45,032 nt of DNA. Source: Oligoflexia bacterium (lineage in GTDB: Bacteria > Bdellovibrionota > UBA1018 > CAIPTA01 > JAALKR01). The position numbers and the translations under genes are program-made. Numbering within the stretch: the first letter of the stretch is position 1; each line of letters starts with the position of its first letter. Below are positions 26,658 to 36,367 of the stretch, piece after piece. The stretch lies in assembly GCA_011087955.1 (NCBI GenBank), contig JAALKR010000002.1, positions 1 through 45,032 on the forward strand, in the 5' to 3' direction. The notes beneath the pieces were generated by a model, which did no database searches, was not told the DNA's origin, and was given only the letters and a program-made list of their open reading frames with translations.

Positions 26658-27965
26658 ATGTCTGCACCGATTGTACGAATTGAAGATATTAGCAACTTCA
26701 CTGGCGAAAGCGTAACGATTCAGGGTTGGCTCTATAATAAACGCTCATCTGGAAAAATTCGCTTCCTCCACCTTCGCGATGGATCTCCGGGTACTTTGCA
26801 GGCCGTTGTATTACCGGATGTGTGTGACGCTGAATCTTTTAAATTGAGTGAAAACCTTACGCAAGAGTCTTCGCTCAAAGTCACTGGTAAAGTCAAAGAA
26901 GGTAGAAAGCCCGGCCAGTTTGAAATTGATGTCGAGTCCATTGAACTCGTGCATATGGCACATCCAGAATATCCTGTATCACTGAAAGACCATGGTGCAG
27001 AACATTTAATGCAATATCGCCACCTTTGGCTGCGAGTTCCTCGCCAAACTGCAATGATGCGTGTTCGAGCCAAACTAAATCGAATTATCCGTAATTTTTT
27101 TGATGATAGAGGTTTTGTTTTGATGGACGCGCCAATGCTGACACCAAGCGCTTGCGAAGGCACGAGTGAGTTATTTGAAACAGACTATTTTGACTCCAAA
27201 GCGTATTTAACCCAGTCTGGCCAGCTCTATGCCGAAGCCTGCGCAATGGCTGTTGGTAAAACATATACATTTGGACCAACTTTTCGTGCGGAGAAATCTA
27301 AAACACGAAAGCACCTCACTGAATTTTGGATGATCGAGCCAGAAGTAGCTTTTTGCGACCTCAATGGCGTTATGGATTTAGCCGAAGAGTTTATGAAGAA
27401 TCTTGTGAGTGAGGCACTCAAAGAATGTGAGAAGGAATTAACAGTACTGGAGCGAAATACAGACGAGCTTAAAAAAATTATCGATACTAAGTTCCCACGA
27501 GTCTCCTATGAAAAATCACTCGAGATGCTCAACGAAAATGGATTCAAATTAAGTTGGGGAGAGGACTTTGGCGCACCAGAAGAAACAAAACTAGGTGAGC
27601 TTTTTGATGGCAAGCCGGTGTTCATCCACGGTTTTCCAAAAGAGACTAAGTCTTTTTATTTTAAAATTGATCCAAATGATCATCGGATTGCGCTCGGTTG
27701 CGATCTGATTGCTCCTAACGGCTTTGGCGAAATCATCGGCGGAAGTGAACGGGAAGCCGATTATGAAACATTGAAAGAAAATATCGTAAAATCTGGGCTT
27801 AAGCTCGAAGACTATGAATGGTTCTTAGACCTACGCAAATATGGTTCGGTCCCTCATGCTGGCTTTGGTTTGGGCTTTGAACGAACAGTTGCCTGGGTTT
27901 GTGGCGCACTACACATTCGCGAAACTATCCCATTCCCGAGACTTATCAACTATATTCGCCCCTAA
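26658..27965 (+). CDS. asnS: Asparaginyl-tRNA synthetase
   Basis: A class IIb synthetase that charges tRNA-Asn. The ATG at 26658 is chosen over the TTG just before it; AGGGAGA at 26643-26649 gives proper spacing. Its 435 residues comprise an N-terminal OB-fold anticodon-binding domain (VTIQGWLYNKRSSGKIRFLH) and the class II catalytic core: RVRAKLNRIIRNFFDDRGF (motif 1), FGPTFRAEKSKTRKHLTEFW (motif 2), and GFGLGFERTVAWVCG (motif 3). DAPMLTPSACEGTSELFETD is specific for AsnRS rather than AspRS. It begins 30 bp after pepA and is likely co-transcribed with it and with trmL. Its presence means direct Asn charging is available. Confidence 0.97.
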   Translation: MSAPIVRIEDISNFTGESVTIQGWLYNKRSSGKIRFLHLRDGSPGTLQAVVLPDVCDAESFKLSENLTQESSLKVTGKVKEGRKPGQFEIDVESIELVHMAHPEYPVSLKDHGAEHLMQYRHLWLRVPRQTAMMRVRAKLNRIIRNFFDDRGFVLMDAPMLTPSACEGTSELFETDYFDSKAYLTQSGQLYAEACAMAVGKTYTFGPTFRAEKSKTRKHLTEFWMIEPEVAFCDLNGVMDLAEEFMKNLVSEALKECEKELTVLERNTDELKKIIDTKFPRVSYEKSLEMLNENGFKLSWGEDFGAPEETKLGELFDGKPVFIHGFPKETKSFYFKIDPNDHRIALGCDLIAPNGFGEIIGGSEREADYETLKENIVKSGLKLEDYEWFLDLRKYGSVPHAGFGLGFERTVAWVCGALHIRETIPFPRLINYIRP

Positions 27966-28002
27966 AATCGCAACTCGTGGAGACTAAAGGGGGCCCCAGC
28001 CT

Positions 28003-28485
28003 ATGTCAGATCAGAAATCGGCCAGTTTTCACATAGCATTAGTCGAGCCACAGATTCCACAAAATACAGGAAACATTGGCCGCCTCTGCTTAGCAACAAA
28101 CACCACACTTCACCTAGTCCATCCACTTGGATTCGACCTTTCCGAGAAGGCTGTACGCCGAGCAGGGCTTGATTACTGGCAACACCTTGACCTTGTAGAG
28201 CATGAGTCCTTCAACGATTTTTTGATATGGTCAGAAAGCAAAGGACGCCACTGGTATATTACGAAATTTGCCGAACAGTCACTCTATAAGCCTGAGTTTC
28301 AAGATGGAGACTTCTTTATATTCGGTAAGGAAACAACTGGAATTAAAAACGTGGATGGAGTTGGAGCAAACGCTGGAAACTCTCTACGCATCCCCATGTT
28401 TGATGATCGCGTACGCAGCCTAAACCTTGCCAACGCAGCAAGCCTCGTGCTTTATGAAGCCGTACGCCAAACCATCTACCAATAG
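28003..28485 (+). CDS. trmL: tRNA (cytidine/uridine(34)-2'-O)-methyltransferase
   Basis: A 160-residue SPOUT (SpoU-class) enzyme that methylates the wobble-base ribose of tRNA-Leu with SAM. Motifs: LVEPQIPQNTGNIGRLCLAT (motif 1), HLVHPLGFDL, FIFGKETTGI (motif 2), and RIPMFDDRVRSLNLANAASL (motif 3, trefoil knot). The length matches the minimal TrmL form. ATG 28003 is preceded by a G-rich Shine-Dalgarno region. Its stop is 5 bp from the convergent rpsI stop. Confidence 0.95.
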   Translation: MSDQKSASFHIALVEPQIPQNTGNIGRLCLATNTTLHLVHPLGFDLSEKAVRRAGLDYWQHLDLVEHESFNDFLIWSESKGRHWYITKFAEQSLYKPEFQDGDFFIFGKETTGIKNVDGVGANAGNSLRIPMFDDRVRSLNLANAASLVLYEAVRQTIYQ

Positions 28486-28490
28486 CCACA

Positions 28491-28883
28491 TCAGCGCTTC
28501 GAAAACTGAAACGATTTTCGGGCCTTAGGCCGACCTGGCTTCTTCCGCTCAACCTCACGAGCGTCACGAGTTAGGAAGCCTTCCTTTTTCAGCGCTGGGC
28601 GAAGCTCAGGATCCGCCTTAATTAAAGCACGAGCAATACCATGTCGAGTGGCGCCAGCTTGACCAGATGGCCCACCCCCACAAACGTTAACCATGATATC
28701 CCACTTACCTTCTTGCTCAGTCACCTCGATAGGCTGCTGGATGATCAACTGAGAAGTTGGTCTTCCGAAGAAATCCTTAAAATCTTTATCATTTACCTTG
28801 ATCGCGCCAGAGCCAGGCTTCATATAAACGCGCGCTTTTGAGCGCTTACGTTTTCCTACTGCATGAATATAATCTGTTGCCAT
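28491..28883 (-). CDS. rpsI: 30S ribosomal protein S9
   Basis: A 130-residue S9 protein, full length. It shows the N-terminal [15 protein letters not shown], the central [20 protein letters not shown] motif, and the basic C-terminal tail ending FQFSKR that reaches into the decoding centre to contact P-site tRNA. It follows rplM by 41 bp, the standard rplM-rpsI pair. Confidence 0.98.
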   Translation of the reverse strand: MATDYIHAVGKRKRSKARVYMKPGSGAIKVNDKDFKDFFGRPTSQLIIQQPIEVTEQEGKWDIMVNVCGGGPSGQAGATRHGIARALIKADPELRPALKKEGFLTRDAREVERKKPGRPKARKSFQFSKR

Positions 28884-28924
28884 TCGATCCTATCTATCCC
28901 TATATCCTTCTATAATCCTTGCTC

Positions 28925-29353
28925 TCAAACAGCCAATGGTGCTGGATTTTGAGCCATGTGTGGGTGCTTATCCCCCACATAAATCTTTAGCTTCATTAAT
29001 TGACGGCGACCAAGGTCACTCTTATTTATCATTCCCCAAACAGCCTTACGAAGAATTTCTTCTGGAGCTTTTTCCAACATTTCTGCTGCTGTGCGTGTTT
29101 TTAACCCGCCAAGGTGTTGTGAGTGACGGTAGTATTTCTTCTCTTCCCACTTATTACCTGTGAAGCGCACTTTCTCAGCATTCACAACAACAACGTAGTC
29201 GCCATTATCAATACTTGGGGTGTAGTTAGCCTTGTGCTTTCCTACAATAACCCTTGCAATCTCAGTGGCTACGCGGCCAACAATCTTGTCCTTAGCATCG
29301 AGGATATGCCATTTGCGATCAATCTCTGAATTCTTTGTAAAATGCGTACTCAT
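28925..29353 (-). CDS. rplM: 50S ribosomal protein L13
   Basis: A 142-residue L13 protein starting at ATG 29353 (MSTHFTKNSEIDRKWHILDA); a longer frame beginning with TTG at 29392 has no ribosome-binding site and exceeds the family length. Conserved text: GRVATEIARVIVGKHKANYT, NGDYVVVVNAEKVRFTGNKW, YYRHSQHLGGL, AVWGMINKSDLGRRQ and VGDKHPHMAQNP. It binds 23S rRNA early in 50S assembly. The 79 bp upstream, after tamA, is the only gap large enough to hold a separate promoter for the ribosomal pair. Confidence 0.97.
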   Translation of the reverse strand: MSTHFTKNSEIDRKWHILDAKDKIVGRVATEIARVIVGKHKANYTPSIDNGDYVVVVNAEKVRFTGNKWEEKKYYRHSQHLGGLKTRTAAEMLEKAPEEILRKAVWGMINKSDLGRRQLMKLKIYVGDKHPHMAQNPAPLAV

Positions 29354-29432
29354 AGAACCCAAGTAGATAAGACAATCGTTGGGAAAATTCAAGTTAAATG
29401 CTTAGAATTCCTTATTAACCTAAAGATTCTCG

Positions 29433-32273
29433 CTAAAAGCTCCCTATAGAGAAATGAACCCGCTGCTTATCTTGGTCACTGACGTTGACTCGGTCACCAC
29501 GGCTGCCGACCGTCCCTAATTTCCTAGCAAAATCAAGGCTTACCGGCCCTACTGGCGTATTGTAACGTAGGCCAAGCCCCGTACTATGGCGTAGTTTCAA
29601 AGGCTGGAGGGTATCCACATATAAGTTCCCTGCATCCCAAAATATAGCCATTCCGAGGGCTCCTTCGAGTAAAAATCGAAACTCACTACGATAATTCACA
29701 TAGGCCAAAGTTCCATTAATATCCTCCGTCGAGTCCACTTCCAACGAATCTTCTCGGTAGCCCCGGATTGACCCCGTTCCGCCTAGACGAAATAACTTAA
29801 TTTTGGGGATACTCTTCCCGGCAATATTAGAGCGTTCAAACCCAAAATTGAACCCCCAAGACCATACAGTACCTTCATCAAGCCCAAAGTAGAGGCTATT
29901 TCTTGAGCTCGCCCGGTAATAGCCGACATCGTCCTGAGAACCGAAGACCCTTTCTGCTAATTCAAATCGATTAATCGAATAGACTCCGCCGCTTGGATTG
30001 TAAATGTCATTTCGTGAGTCCCAAATAACTCCCGGAGTAAGCGCAGCAATTAATCGTTTCTCGTTATCAATCTTAACTTTCGCATTAAACGTCTTAACTC
30101 GTTCAAAGCTATATTGAATAAGGCCTGTTATATTCTTTGTGAGCTGGCGTCTAAATTCAGCTGTAGCCCTCGATATATTAGCATCAAAAGTGGAAAATCT
30201 ACGTTTCAATAGAATAAAATTAGTTAAAAGCGTGACTCGCCAGTTAGCGAAATATGGCTCCCGAAAACCTAGATTCAAATTGTATTCTAAAAATTTGAAG
30301 TCTGCGAGCCGGCGATTAACAATAGCATTTGCACTCACCCCACGATGCCAGCCACCAAGATTCTGATAACTGGCTCCAATAAAAAACCGCAACCCCAAAT
30401 CATTTCGAAACCCAGGGCCGAACTCAATAATCCCAGGCATGCTCTCTTTAATTAGAATCAGAACATCTCGAATATGAGGGTCCCCTGGTCGCTCAATGAG
30501 TCGAACACTTAGCGAAGTGAAAAGATTCAATTTTCGTAAATTATCTTCCGCCTCAACCAGTAGCTCTTTCCCTAAAATATCCCCCTTAGCGAAGGGAAGC
30601 TTCCTGATCACAACGCGAGCGTGTGTTTGGTTATTACCTCGCACAAATATCTCCCCAGCTTTAATAAGTGGGCCTTCCTTAATTTCCAATCGAATATCAA
30701 CAGTAGACTGACCCTTAGAATATGAGGCTATAAAATTAGAGTCTTCATTCGATATTTCAGCCGTCAAATACCCTAAATTACGGTATTTCTCTTTCAAAAG
30801 CTCAAGCCCTTCCTCAAACTTAAAAACATTAAATGGTTTTCCGGATTCGACCGATAGAATTTCTAAAATATCCTCGTGTGAAATATTAGTCGCGCCCAAA
30901 AATTCTACATTTCGAACCCTAGTTTGAGTCCCTTCAGTAAAAAAAAATCCGACCTCAGCATTTTCTCGTTTATCATCAAACCGATAGCGAACTAGATCTA
31001 ACTTTGCAGATAGATAGCCATTCTTTCGCAGATGATCTGCCAACAATTCACCCGCCAACTTAAGTCCATTAAACTGGATATAATATCGTTGCACTAGGGC
31101 TGGAGCAAAGGAGAGAAGCTTCTCACCGGCTTCTTCTGCACTCATTGAATAAATACCTTCGATAATCACTCGTGAAAAACGAACTCGTTTACCTTCATCA
31201 ATAATGAAGCTTACGTTGTGAAATCCAGTCTTTGGATTTTCTTTAACAATGGTTCTGATTTGAACGTTCACTAATCCGACTGCAAAATATTTGTCCCTGA
31301 GTCTTGACCGAACGAATTCCAAATAGTCCGTTCCAACGCCAACTTCTTCAATATCTTCTATTTCTCCAGAGAGCTCGCGATAGGAAAAGCGACTATTATT
31401 ACGAAATCCAAACCGAATTCTCGGACCATATTCAACATTAATATCTAAATTAACAGTAGTACCACCGTCCATAACTACAGAATTTGCAACAGGTTCTTTT
31501 GCTACTAGAAATTTTTCTTCTTTTAACCATTCTTTAAGTGAAATCAATCCCTCTTTAATTTTGTCACGGTTAAGCTCATCTCCAACCTCCAGATCAAATT
31601 GAGATAGAGCTCCCTCTTCCAATAGAGCACGCAAACGTTTATCCTTAACACCATCAATGCTTGAAATAGAAATACCTTTAACTCGAGCGACTGGGCCCTC
31701 TTCAACTATAATCTTTAATTGACCCGACTCTTCAATCTCTGCAGTCACCTTTGCTTGTAAGTACCCTTTCCGCTGATAAAACCTCTGGATAACATTTACA
31801 GCTCTTTCAATTTTAATTTGATCATACTCGCTACCCTTAAAAATTTTTGCCAACTCCAGCAAGTGTTCTTCATCGAATTTAGTAACTCCCTCGAAGCTTA
31901 TGCTATTGACTTTCTTTTTACTAAAGGCTTCAAAACTAAGCGCTACGCCGCCAGAAACTTTTTCCACCTTCGCTTCTACGCGTGCTTCAGCATAAGAATC
32001 ATGAAGCCAGCGCACCACTTTGCTTAATCTGGAATACTCTAATGAGGTTCCTTCAAGAGACTCGATCTCTCTCAATAATGCCGCTGGGAATTCCTCGCGG
32101 TTACGGATTTTTATACGAACTATTGATCTACCACGGCCAACAAACAATTCGCTTAGCCTATCGTCTACACTCTTCCATTTACTATAAAAATCCGAGTTAG
32201 CGCAATAGGTCACCGGGGCGCTCACACCCAAAGCCGCAAAAAAGATTAGTGCAATCCATGCGCTTCTAAACAA
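29433..32273 (-). CDS. tamA: Omp85-family outer-membrane protein with about seven POTRA modules (TamA/BamA-like)
   Basis: A 946-residue outer-membrane assembly factor. The signal peptide occupies about 1-25. By eye, seven POTRA-type modules follow, with boundaries near 45, 115, 190, 283, 362, 449, 535 and 612. Each ends in an acidic strand followed by 'G-P/K/T-x-x-R' (EEGPVARVKGI, EYGPRIRFGF, DEGKRVRFSRV, TEGTQTRVRNV, KEGPLIKAGEI). The remaining 330 residues are the 16-stranded barrel: GLRFFIGASYQNLGGWHRG, the loop-6 motif FRLGGTGSIRGYRED, and a C-terminal strand ending in Phe. TamA usually has three POTRAs and BamA five. The tamB gene 19 bp upstream argues for TamA; the symbol is by context. 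Confidence 0.8.
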   Translation of the reverse strand: MFRSAWIALIFFAALGVSAPVTYCANSDFYSKWKSVDDRLSELFVGRGRSIVRIKIRNREEFPAALLREIESLEGTSLEYSRLSKVVRWLHDSYAEARVEAKVEKVSGGVALSFEAFSKKKVNSISFEGVTKFDEEHLLELAKIFKGSEYDQIKIERAVNVIQRFYQRKGYLQAKVTAEIEESGQLKIIVEEGPVARVKGISISSIDGVKDKRLRALLEEGALSQFDLEVGDELNRDKIKEGLISLKEWLKEEKFLVAKEPVANSVVMDGGTTVNLDINVEYGPRIRFGFRNNSRFSYRELSGEIEDIEEVGVGTDYLEFVRSRLRDKYFAVGLVNVQIRTIVKENPKTGFHNVSFIIDEGKRVRFSRVIIEGIYSMSAEEAGEKLLSFAPALVQRYYIQFNGLKLAGELLADHLRKNGYLSAKLDLVRYRFDDKRENAEVGFFFTEGTQTRVRNVEFLGATNISHEDILEILSVESGKPFNVFKFEEGLELLKEKYRNLGYLTAEISNEDSNFIASYSKGQSTVDIRLEIKEGPLIKAGEIFVRGNNQTHARVVIRKLPFAKGDILGKELLVEAEDNLRKLNLFTSLSVRLIERPGDPHIRDVLILIKESMPGIIEFGPGFRNDLGLRFFIGASYQNLGGWHRGVSANAIVNRRLADFKFLEYNLNLGFREPYFANWRVTLLTNFILLKRRFSTFDANISRATAEFRRQLTKNITGLIQYSFERVKTFNAKVKIDNEKRLIAALTPGVIWDSRNDIYNPSGGVYSINRFELAERVFGSQDDVGYYRASSRNSLYFGLDEGTVWSWGFNFGFERSNIAGKSIPKIKLFRLGGTGSIRGYREDSLEVDSTEDINGTLAYVNYRSEFRFLLEGALGMAIFWDAGNLYVDTLQPLKLRHSTGLGLRYNTPVGPVSLDFARKLGTVGSRGDRVNVSDQDKQRVHFSIGSF

Positions 32274-32292
32274 GTTATCCTCACCAAACGCT

Positions 32293-35200
32293 CTACTTAA
32301 ATCCCCATTTAAACTTTAAATCAGCTCCAAAGGAAGTTCTTGTCTCGCCAGCTTCCGTGCCTGGCTCCTGTTCGTAAACACTTTGTACTGAAACCTTATC
32401 GCTCAAATGGTATTCAACATTAAGGTCAAATTGCTCGCTCTTACTAGACCCAACCGTTGTGCCCAATAACACGTCCACATCCTCCGTAATTTGCGTTTGG
32501 ATTATAATTTTTGGAACAGCGGTATCGACCTCGGCCCGTGGTCGTACAATATTTGCTTCATTTTGAATTATTTCCGGCGCGACACGAACCTTTAATCCTC
32601 TAGATTGTAGATTCTTGTTCAACCTTAACTGATCTAACAATATAGAACCAACCTCTGTGTATGTAATTGCACTCAAGTCATCAGGATTAATTTTTCCTTC
32701 CGGGCGATCAATATAACCAAATGCCAGAAGCGATAAAATATTTTCCTGAGGCAGAGGTGGTGAAGAGCCAAGATTAATTTTGGGATCTGATGAGCTCCCA
32801 CTGGCGAAAATCGTAATTCGATAATTATCCAATACCGTGGTGCCACCTATTGAAATCCATGGCTCAAAATCCAATGGATTTGTAGCTCTAACGATCGTAT
32901 GATCAAGATCAAACGAAGTATTCCGAAACAGCAATTGGCCTTTTATTAATTCAGCACGACCTACGATCTGTGGAAACGCAAAGTTGTTTAGTAACCTTAA
33001 GCTACCAGAAAATTCAGCGTCCAAAATATCATTTCTAACCACTACTCCTTTGAAGGCTTTTGCATCGATTCGCACAGAATAGAGAATACTCTTGCCAAAA
33101 AACTGATCAGGCAAATATTTCGCAGATTTAATTGATTTCCTTCCTTTCATATCAAAGTTCTGCTTCATCAGTAGGCCGTTCAAAACAACTTCCCCTGAAA
33201 ATAGGTACGGAGGCTCATCCCCAATTAATGTCAACCGACCTTTTTGCACTTCGGCAATACTAACCGGATAAAATCGAACTTTATTTTCTCTAAAATTAAC
33301 CTCTAGATTCAATACTGGAAAATCATCGGCTCTAAACAAAACATAACCATCAATAGATGCCTGGCCTTGACCTAAAGTCCCCTTCAGACGATTCACCACC
33401 AATCGATCATTCAAAAAGCTCAATTTTCCCTCTAAGCCTTCTAGCCCTGGCCGCAACCCACTCAACACAACATTACCATTGTTGATTCGAATCGATCCAC
33501 GCAAGTCAATATGCTCTCTTCGAAGCGATCCCCAAACATCAATCAGAGCATCTCCACTAGAACGAGATACTAATGGAGTTAAAATTTTTAACCCCTTGAG
33601 GCTGGTATGCCCTTTGAAGGAATAATTCAGGGACGGCTCCTCAAAGTTAAAGCCATATGACCCAAGAATATTCGTACTTGCCCCGCTTAAACTCACTTTT
33701 ACATCCTTCGAAACTCCTTCTTTAATTCTCGAGTGCACAGGAGAATCGCTTTTGATTTGAAAATCTCGAGCAATAAGATGCGCATCACTGAGATAAAATT
33801 CACCATTCATTTTCTTCCAATTAGATCCAATCCAACTAGCTTGCATTCCGCCTGTAATAATGAGCTTAGTCTGTTCAGAGTTACAGTGCTCTATATTAAT
33901 CATGCAAACTAGAAATCCGAAATTTTGAGATTCAAAATTTAGCTCCATACTCGATTCCTGATTGGCTTTCCTAGACCGCTGAACACGAAGTCCATTTCCA
34001 GAACTTCCAATCATTAAAATACTGTCCCAGTAACTTTCATCAGAATCGAGCTGTACAAAGACATCTGGTAGGGGCATTGTTCCAGCAAGACCATTCTCAA
34101 TTGTTAGCTCCAGCCTAGAAACAAAATTTTCTATCTGCCCCTTACCCCAGGCACTAGCAACCAACTTTGCATTGATTGGTATTCCTCTACTAGAGATAAA
34201 ATCAATATCACGAAGACTACCGCGCAGCCAATCAAACTCATACTGAATCCCTTCTACCCGGCTATAAGTAACTCCTCCTATAATCTCTGAAGAGTGCTTT
34301 TCTACGTTCACATCTCGTGCGAAATATTTACCTCGCCTCAACCCAACTAAGCCAGTCAGCTGGCTTACAACCTCACCCTTGTATAGAATTTTGCTCGCTT
34401 TAACTCTTCCGCGAATATCCATAGTGTCTTCGGGCTCTTTATGAGTCCCTCTTACCTTGAAATCACCATTCATGACCCCTCTTATCCCGAATGGCACCCA
34501 ATCTATCTCTCGCAGTTGATGTCTAAATAAATCCAAAACTCCATCAATTTCTGCCTCGATAAATTTGACATCAAAATTTAACTTCTTTTCATGAGAGATA
34601 TCCACGTTCCCATTGATAACATAACTACCCTCACCCTTTACACCTGTGAGATCCTCAAAATTGACTAAGCTTTTGTCATCATCAACTGAAACACGCCCCT
34701 TAATTTCTCCAAGATTCAAATTGACATATTTTGCGTCATCCATTTCTAAATCGAAATGAAAAAAAACATTATCTGGTGGGCCATCCACATGTGCTTTAAA
34801 AGCACCTTTCCCGCCGATATTAACTCCAGAGATTCTGCCAAACTCAACACCAATATCAACTTCCTCACTCACACCTCTCAGGTTCCAACCGTACTCGTTG
34901 TCAACAAACCCAGAAAGCTGAAGATCGCCAGTAGTTAGATTTAAATGTCCATCGACGACGCTAAACTTAAATGGCACCCATCGATAGTGCCCATAGAGCT
35001 TAATTTGCGGGATTGTAAAAATCTCATTCCTCGGCCTTTTTTTACCCCAAGTCTGATTTGTTAGCGTTACAATTGAAAGATCTAAATGGGACTTAAAATC
35101 CAAGCCTGCTACTAGTGGTTTCTGCTCCTTCTCATTAATTTTAATGGTAATATCCAAAGAGCCATTCACTACAGCTTCAAGATTTGATAGACTAGTTTTT

Positions 35201-36360
35201 AGATCTCCACAAAATTCCTGAAACACGACATTAGTGAAATTTGGTTGAAGAAAAATTTCTTTGCCCCAGATATTTAAATCTATTATCAAAGGCTTGAAAT
35301 TTATTACTCCATCATTTTTTGATATTTCTAAGTCGTCTAATTTAACAGAAGACTTCGTCAATTCTAAGTTCGTGCTTATCTTAAAATTCTCCCAGAGATT
35401 ATATTCAAATTCATTTGCTTCAAATCTTCCATTTATTTTATAGTTCTCAACACTTCCGGAAACTCCTAGTTCAACACTGATAGCGCCTTCCATAGAATCG
35501 ATCTCACTAAAATATTCTTTAATAGTCCCAACTTTAGCGCGAGCAATCACTCTCACGTCACTCTTCATCTTTTTAGGGAATCGAATATCGCCATTCAATA
35601 CCCCGCCAGCGTGAACAATTGCTTCTCCTTTTTTTAAATCCAGAGATAGAATATGAATTTCCTCTGCATTAACCTGAAAATTAGCTTTAAATAATTCTAG
35701 GTCATAAACCTTATTGTCTTTGCGAATAGTTACATTGTGAAAATCAGCAATTGAAGAATAGTGCTCTGCCTCTGGGCTCAAGACAAAGAATTTTATCTTT
35801 TCTATAAAAAATACATCTGTTTTATTTTTTGCTTTTAAGCGAAGATCAACCGTAGAGTCTCTCAATTCTATCTGCTTAATATTCAGATTCATCCCACTTT
35901 GTAGTTTGATTCTAATTGGCTGGAAAAGAAATGCTAAGGCGTCCCTCGTAATTGGTCCGCCTTCACTCTTAGCCACACCTTTCACTTCATGTTGGATTTT
36001 TGCGCCCTCTAAGAAAACTCGACTCACCACCAATTCATTACTAAACAACTGGAACATCCGTAAAGAAACTCCAATTCGTTTAGCAAGAAAGATAGTATTT
36101 TTCTCTAATCCAATTTTATTATCAGGCTTGATGTTGACTAACTCTGGGTCATTGATCGAAATCCCAGGTGGAAAGGCCGATACCTTAAGATTACCAAATT
36201 TAATGGAAATCCTTAATTCAGTTTCGATTCTTTCTGCAATTCGGTCTTGAATTATCTTCGCAAAATATGAAGACTCAATGAATTTTACCGTAGCGAATAT
36301 AACAATTGCAATGAATGCAAAGAAAGCGAAGAAAATCCTCTTGCCAAGTCTTGGGCTCAT
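32293..36360 (-). CDS. tamB: TamB-like translocation/assembly (AsmA-superfamily) protein
   Basis: A 1355-residue protein with an N-terminal membrane anchor (about 8-28, FFAFFAFIAIVIFATVKF) and an AsmA-like start (IKFGNLKVSAFPPGISINDP). The body is mostly short beta repeats (the long hydrophobic groove of the TamB/AsmA family). The C-terminal DUF490 domain (about 1000-1355) carries GLEGLEGKLSFLNDRLVV, ISIGGTTVLDNYRITIFASG, SDPKINLGSSPPLPQENIL and SLLAFG. TamB spans the periplasm and works with TamA in outer-membrane protein insertion and phospholipid transport. It is 7 bp after the TPR gene and 19 bp before tamA, so the genes are almost surely co-transcribed. Confidence 0.88.
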   Translation of the reverse strand: MSPRLGKRIFFAFFAFIAIVIFATVKFIESSYFAKIIQDRIAERIETELRISIKFGNLKVSAFPPGISINDPELVNIKPDNKIGLEKNTIFLAKRIGVSLRMFQLFSNELVVSRVFLEGAKIQHEVKGVAKSEGGPITRDALAFLFQPIRIKLQSGMNLNIKQIELRDSTVDLRLKAKNKTDVFFIEKIKFFVLSPEAEHYSSIADFHNVTIRKDNKVYDLELFKANFQVNAEEIHILSLDLKKGEAIVHAGGVLNGDIRFPKKMKSDVRVIARAKVGTIKEYFSEIDSMEGAISVELGVSGSVENYKINGRFEANEFEYNLWENFKISTNLELTKSSVKLDDLEISKNDGVINFKPLIIDLNIWGKEIFLQPNFTNVVFQEFCGDLKTSLSNLEAVVNGSLDITIKINEKEQKPLVAGLDFKSHLDLSIVTLTNQTWGKKRPRNEIFTIPQIKLYGHYRWVPFKFSVVDGHLNLTTGDLQLSGFVDNEYGWNLRGVSEEVDIGVEFGRISGVNIGGKGAFKAHVDGPPDNVFFHFDLEMDDAKYVNLNLGEIKGRVSVDDDKSLVNFEDLTGVKGEGSYVINGNVDISHEKKLNFDVKFIEAEIDGVLDLFRHQLREIDWVPFGIRGVMNGDFKVRGTHKEPEDTMDIRGRVKASKILYKGEVVSQLTGLVGLRRGKYFARDVNVEKHSSEIIGGVTYSRVEGIQYEFDWLRGSLRDIDFISSRGIPINAKLVASAWGKGQIENFVSRLELTIENGLAGTMPLPDVFVQLDSDESYWDSILMIGSSGNGLRVQRSRKANQESSMELNFESQNFGFLVCMINIEHCNSEQTKLIITGGMQASWIGSNWKKMNGEFYLSDAHLIARDFQIKSDSPVHSRIKEGVSKDVKVSLSGASTNILGSYGFNFEEPSLNYSFKGHTSLKGLKILTPLVSRSSGDALIDVWGSLRREHIDLRGSIRINNGNVVLSGLRPGLEGLEGKLSFLNDRLVVNRLKGTLGQGQASIDGYVLFRADDFPVLNLEVNFRENKVRFYPVSIAEVQKGRLTLIGDEPPYLFSGEVVLNGLLMKQNFDMKGRKSIKSAKYLPDQFFGKSILYSVRIDAKAFKGVVVRNDILDAEFSGSLRLLNNFAFPQIVGRAELIKGQLLFRNTSFDLDHTIVRATNPLDFEPWISIGGTTVLDNYRITIFASGSSSDPKINLGSSPPLPQENILSLLAFGYIDRPEGKINPDDLSAITYTEVGSILLDQLRLNKNLQSRGLKVRVAPEIIQNEANIVRPRAEVDTAVPKIIIQTQITEDVDVLLGTTVGSSKSEQFDLNVEYHLSDKVSVQSVYEQEPGTEAGETRTSFGADLKFKWGFK

Positions 36361-36367
36361 AAAAAAT

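Noticed and set aside
29357-29392. Sigma-70-like promoter for rplM (TTGAAT, 17 bp, TATCTA)
   Set aside because: The -10 match is poor and the start of transcription would fall too close to the ATG for a ribosome-binding site.
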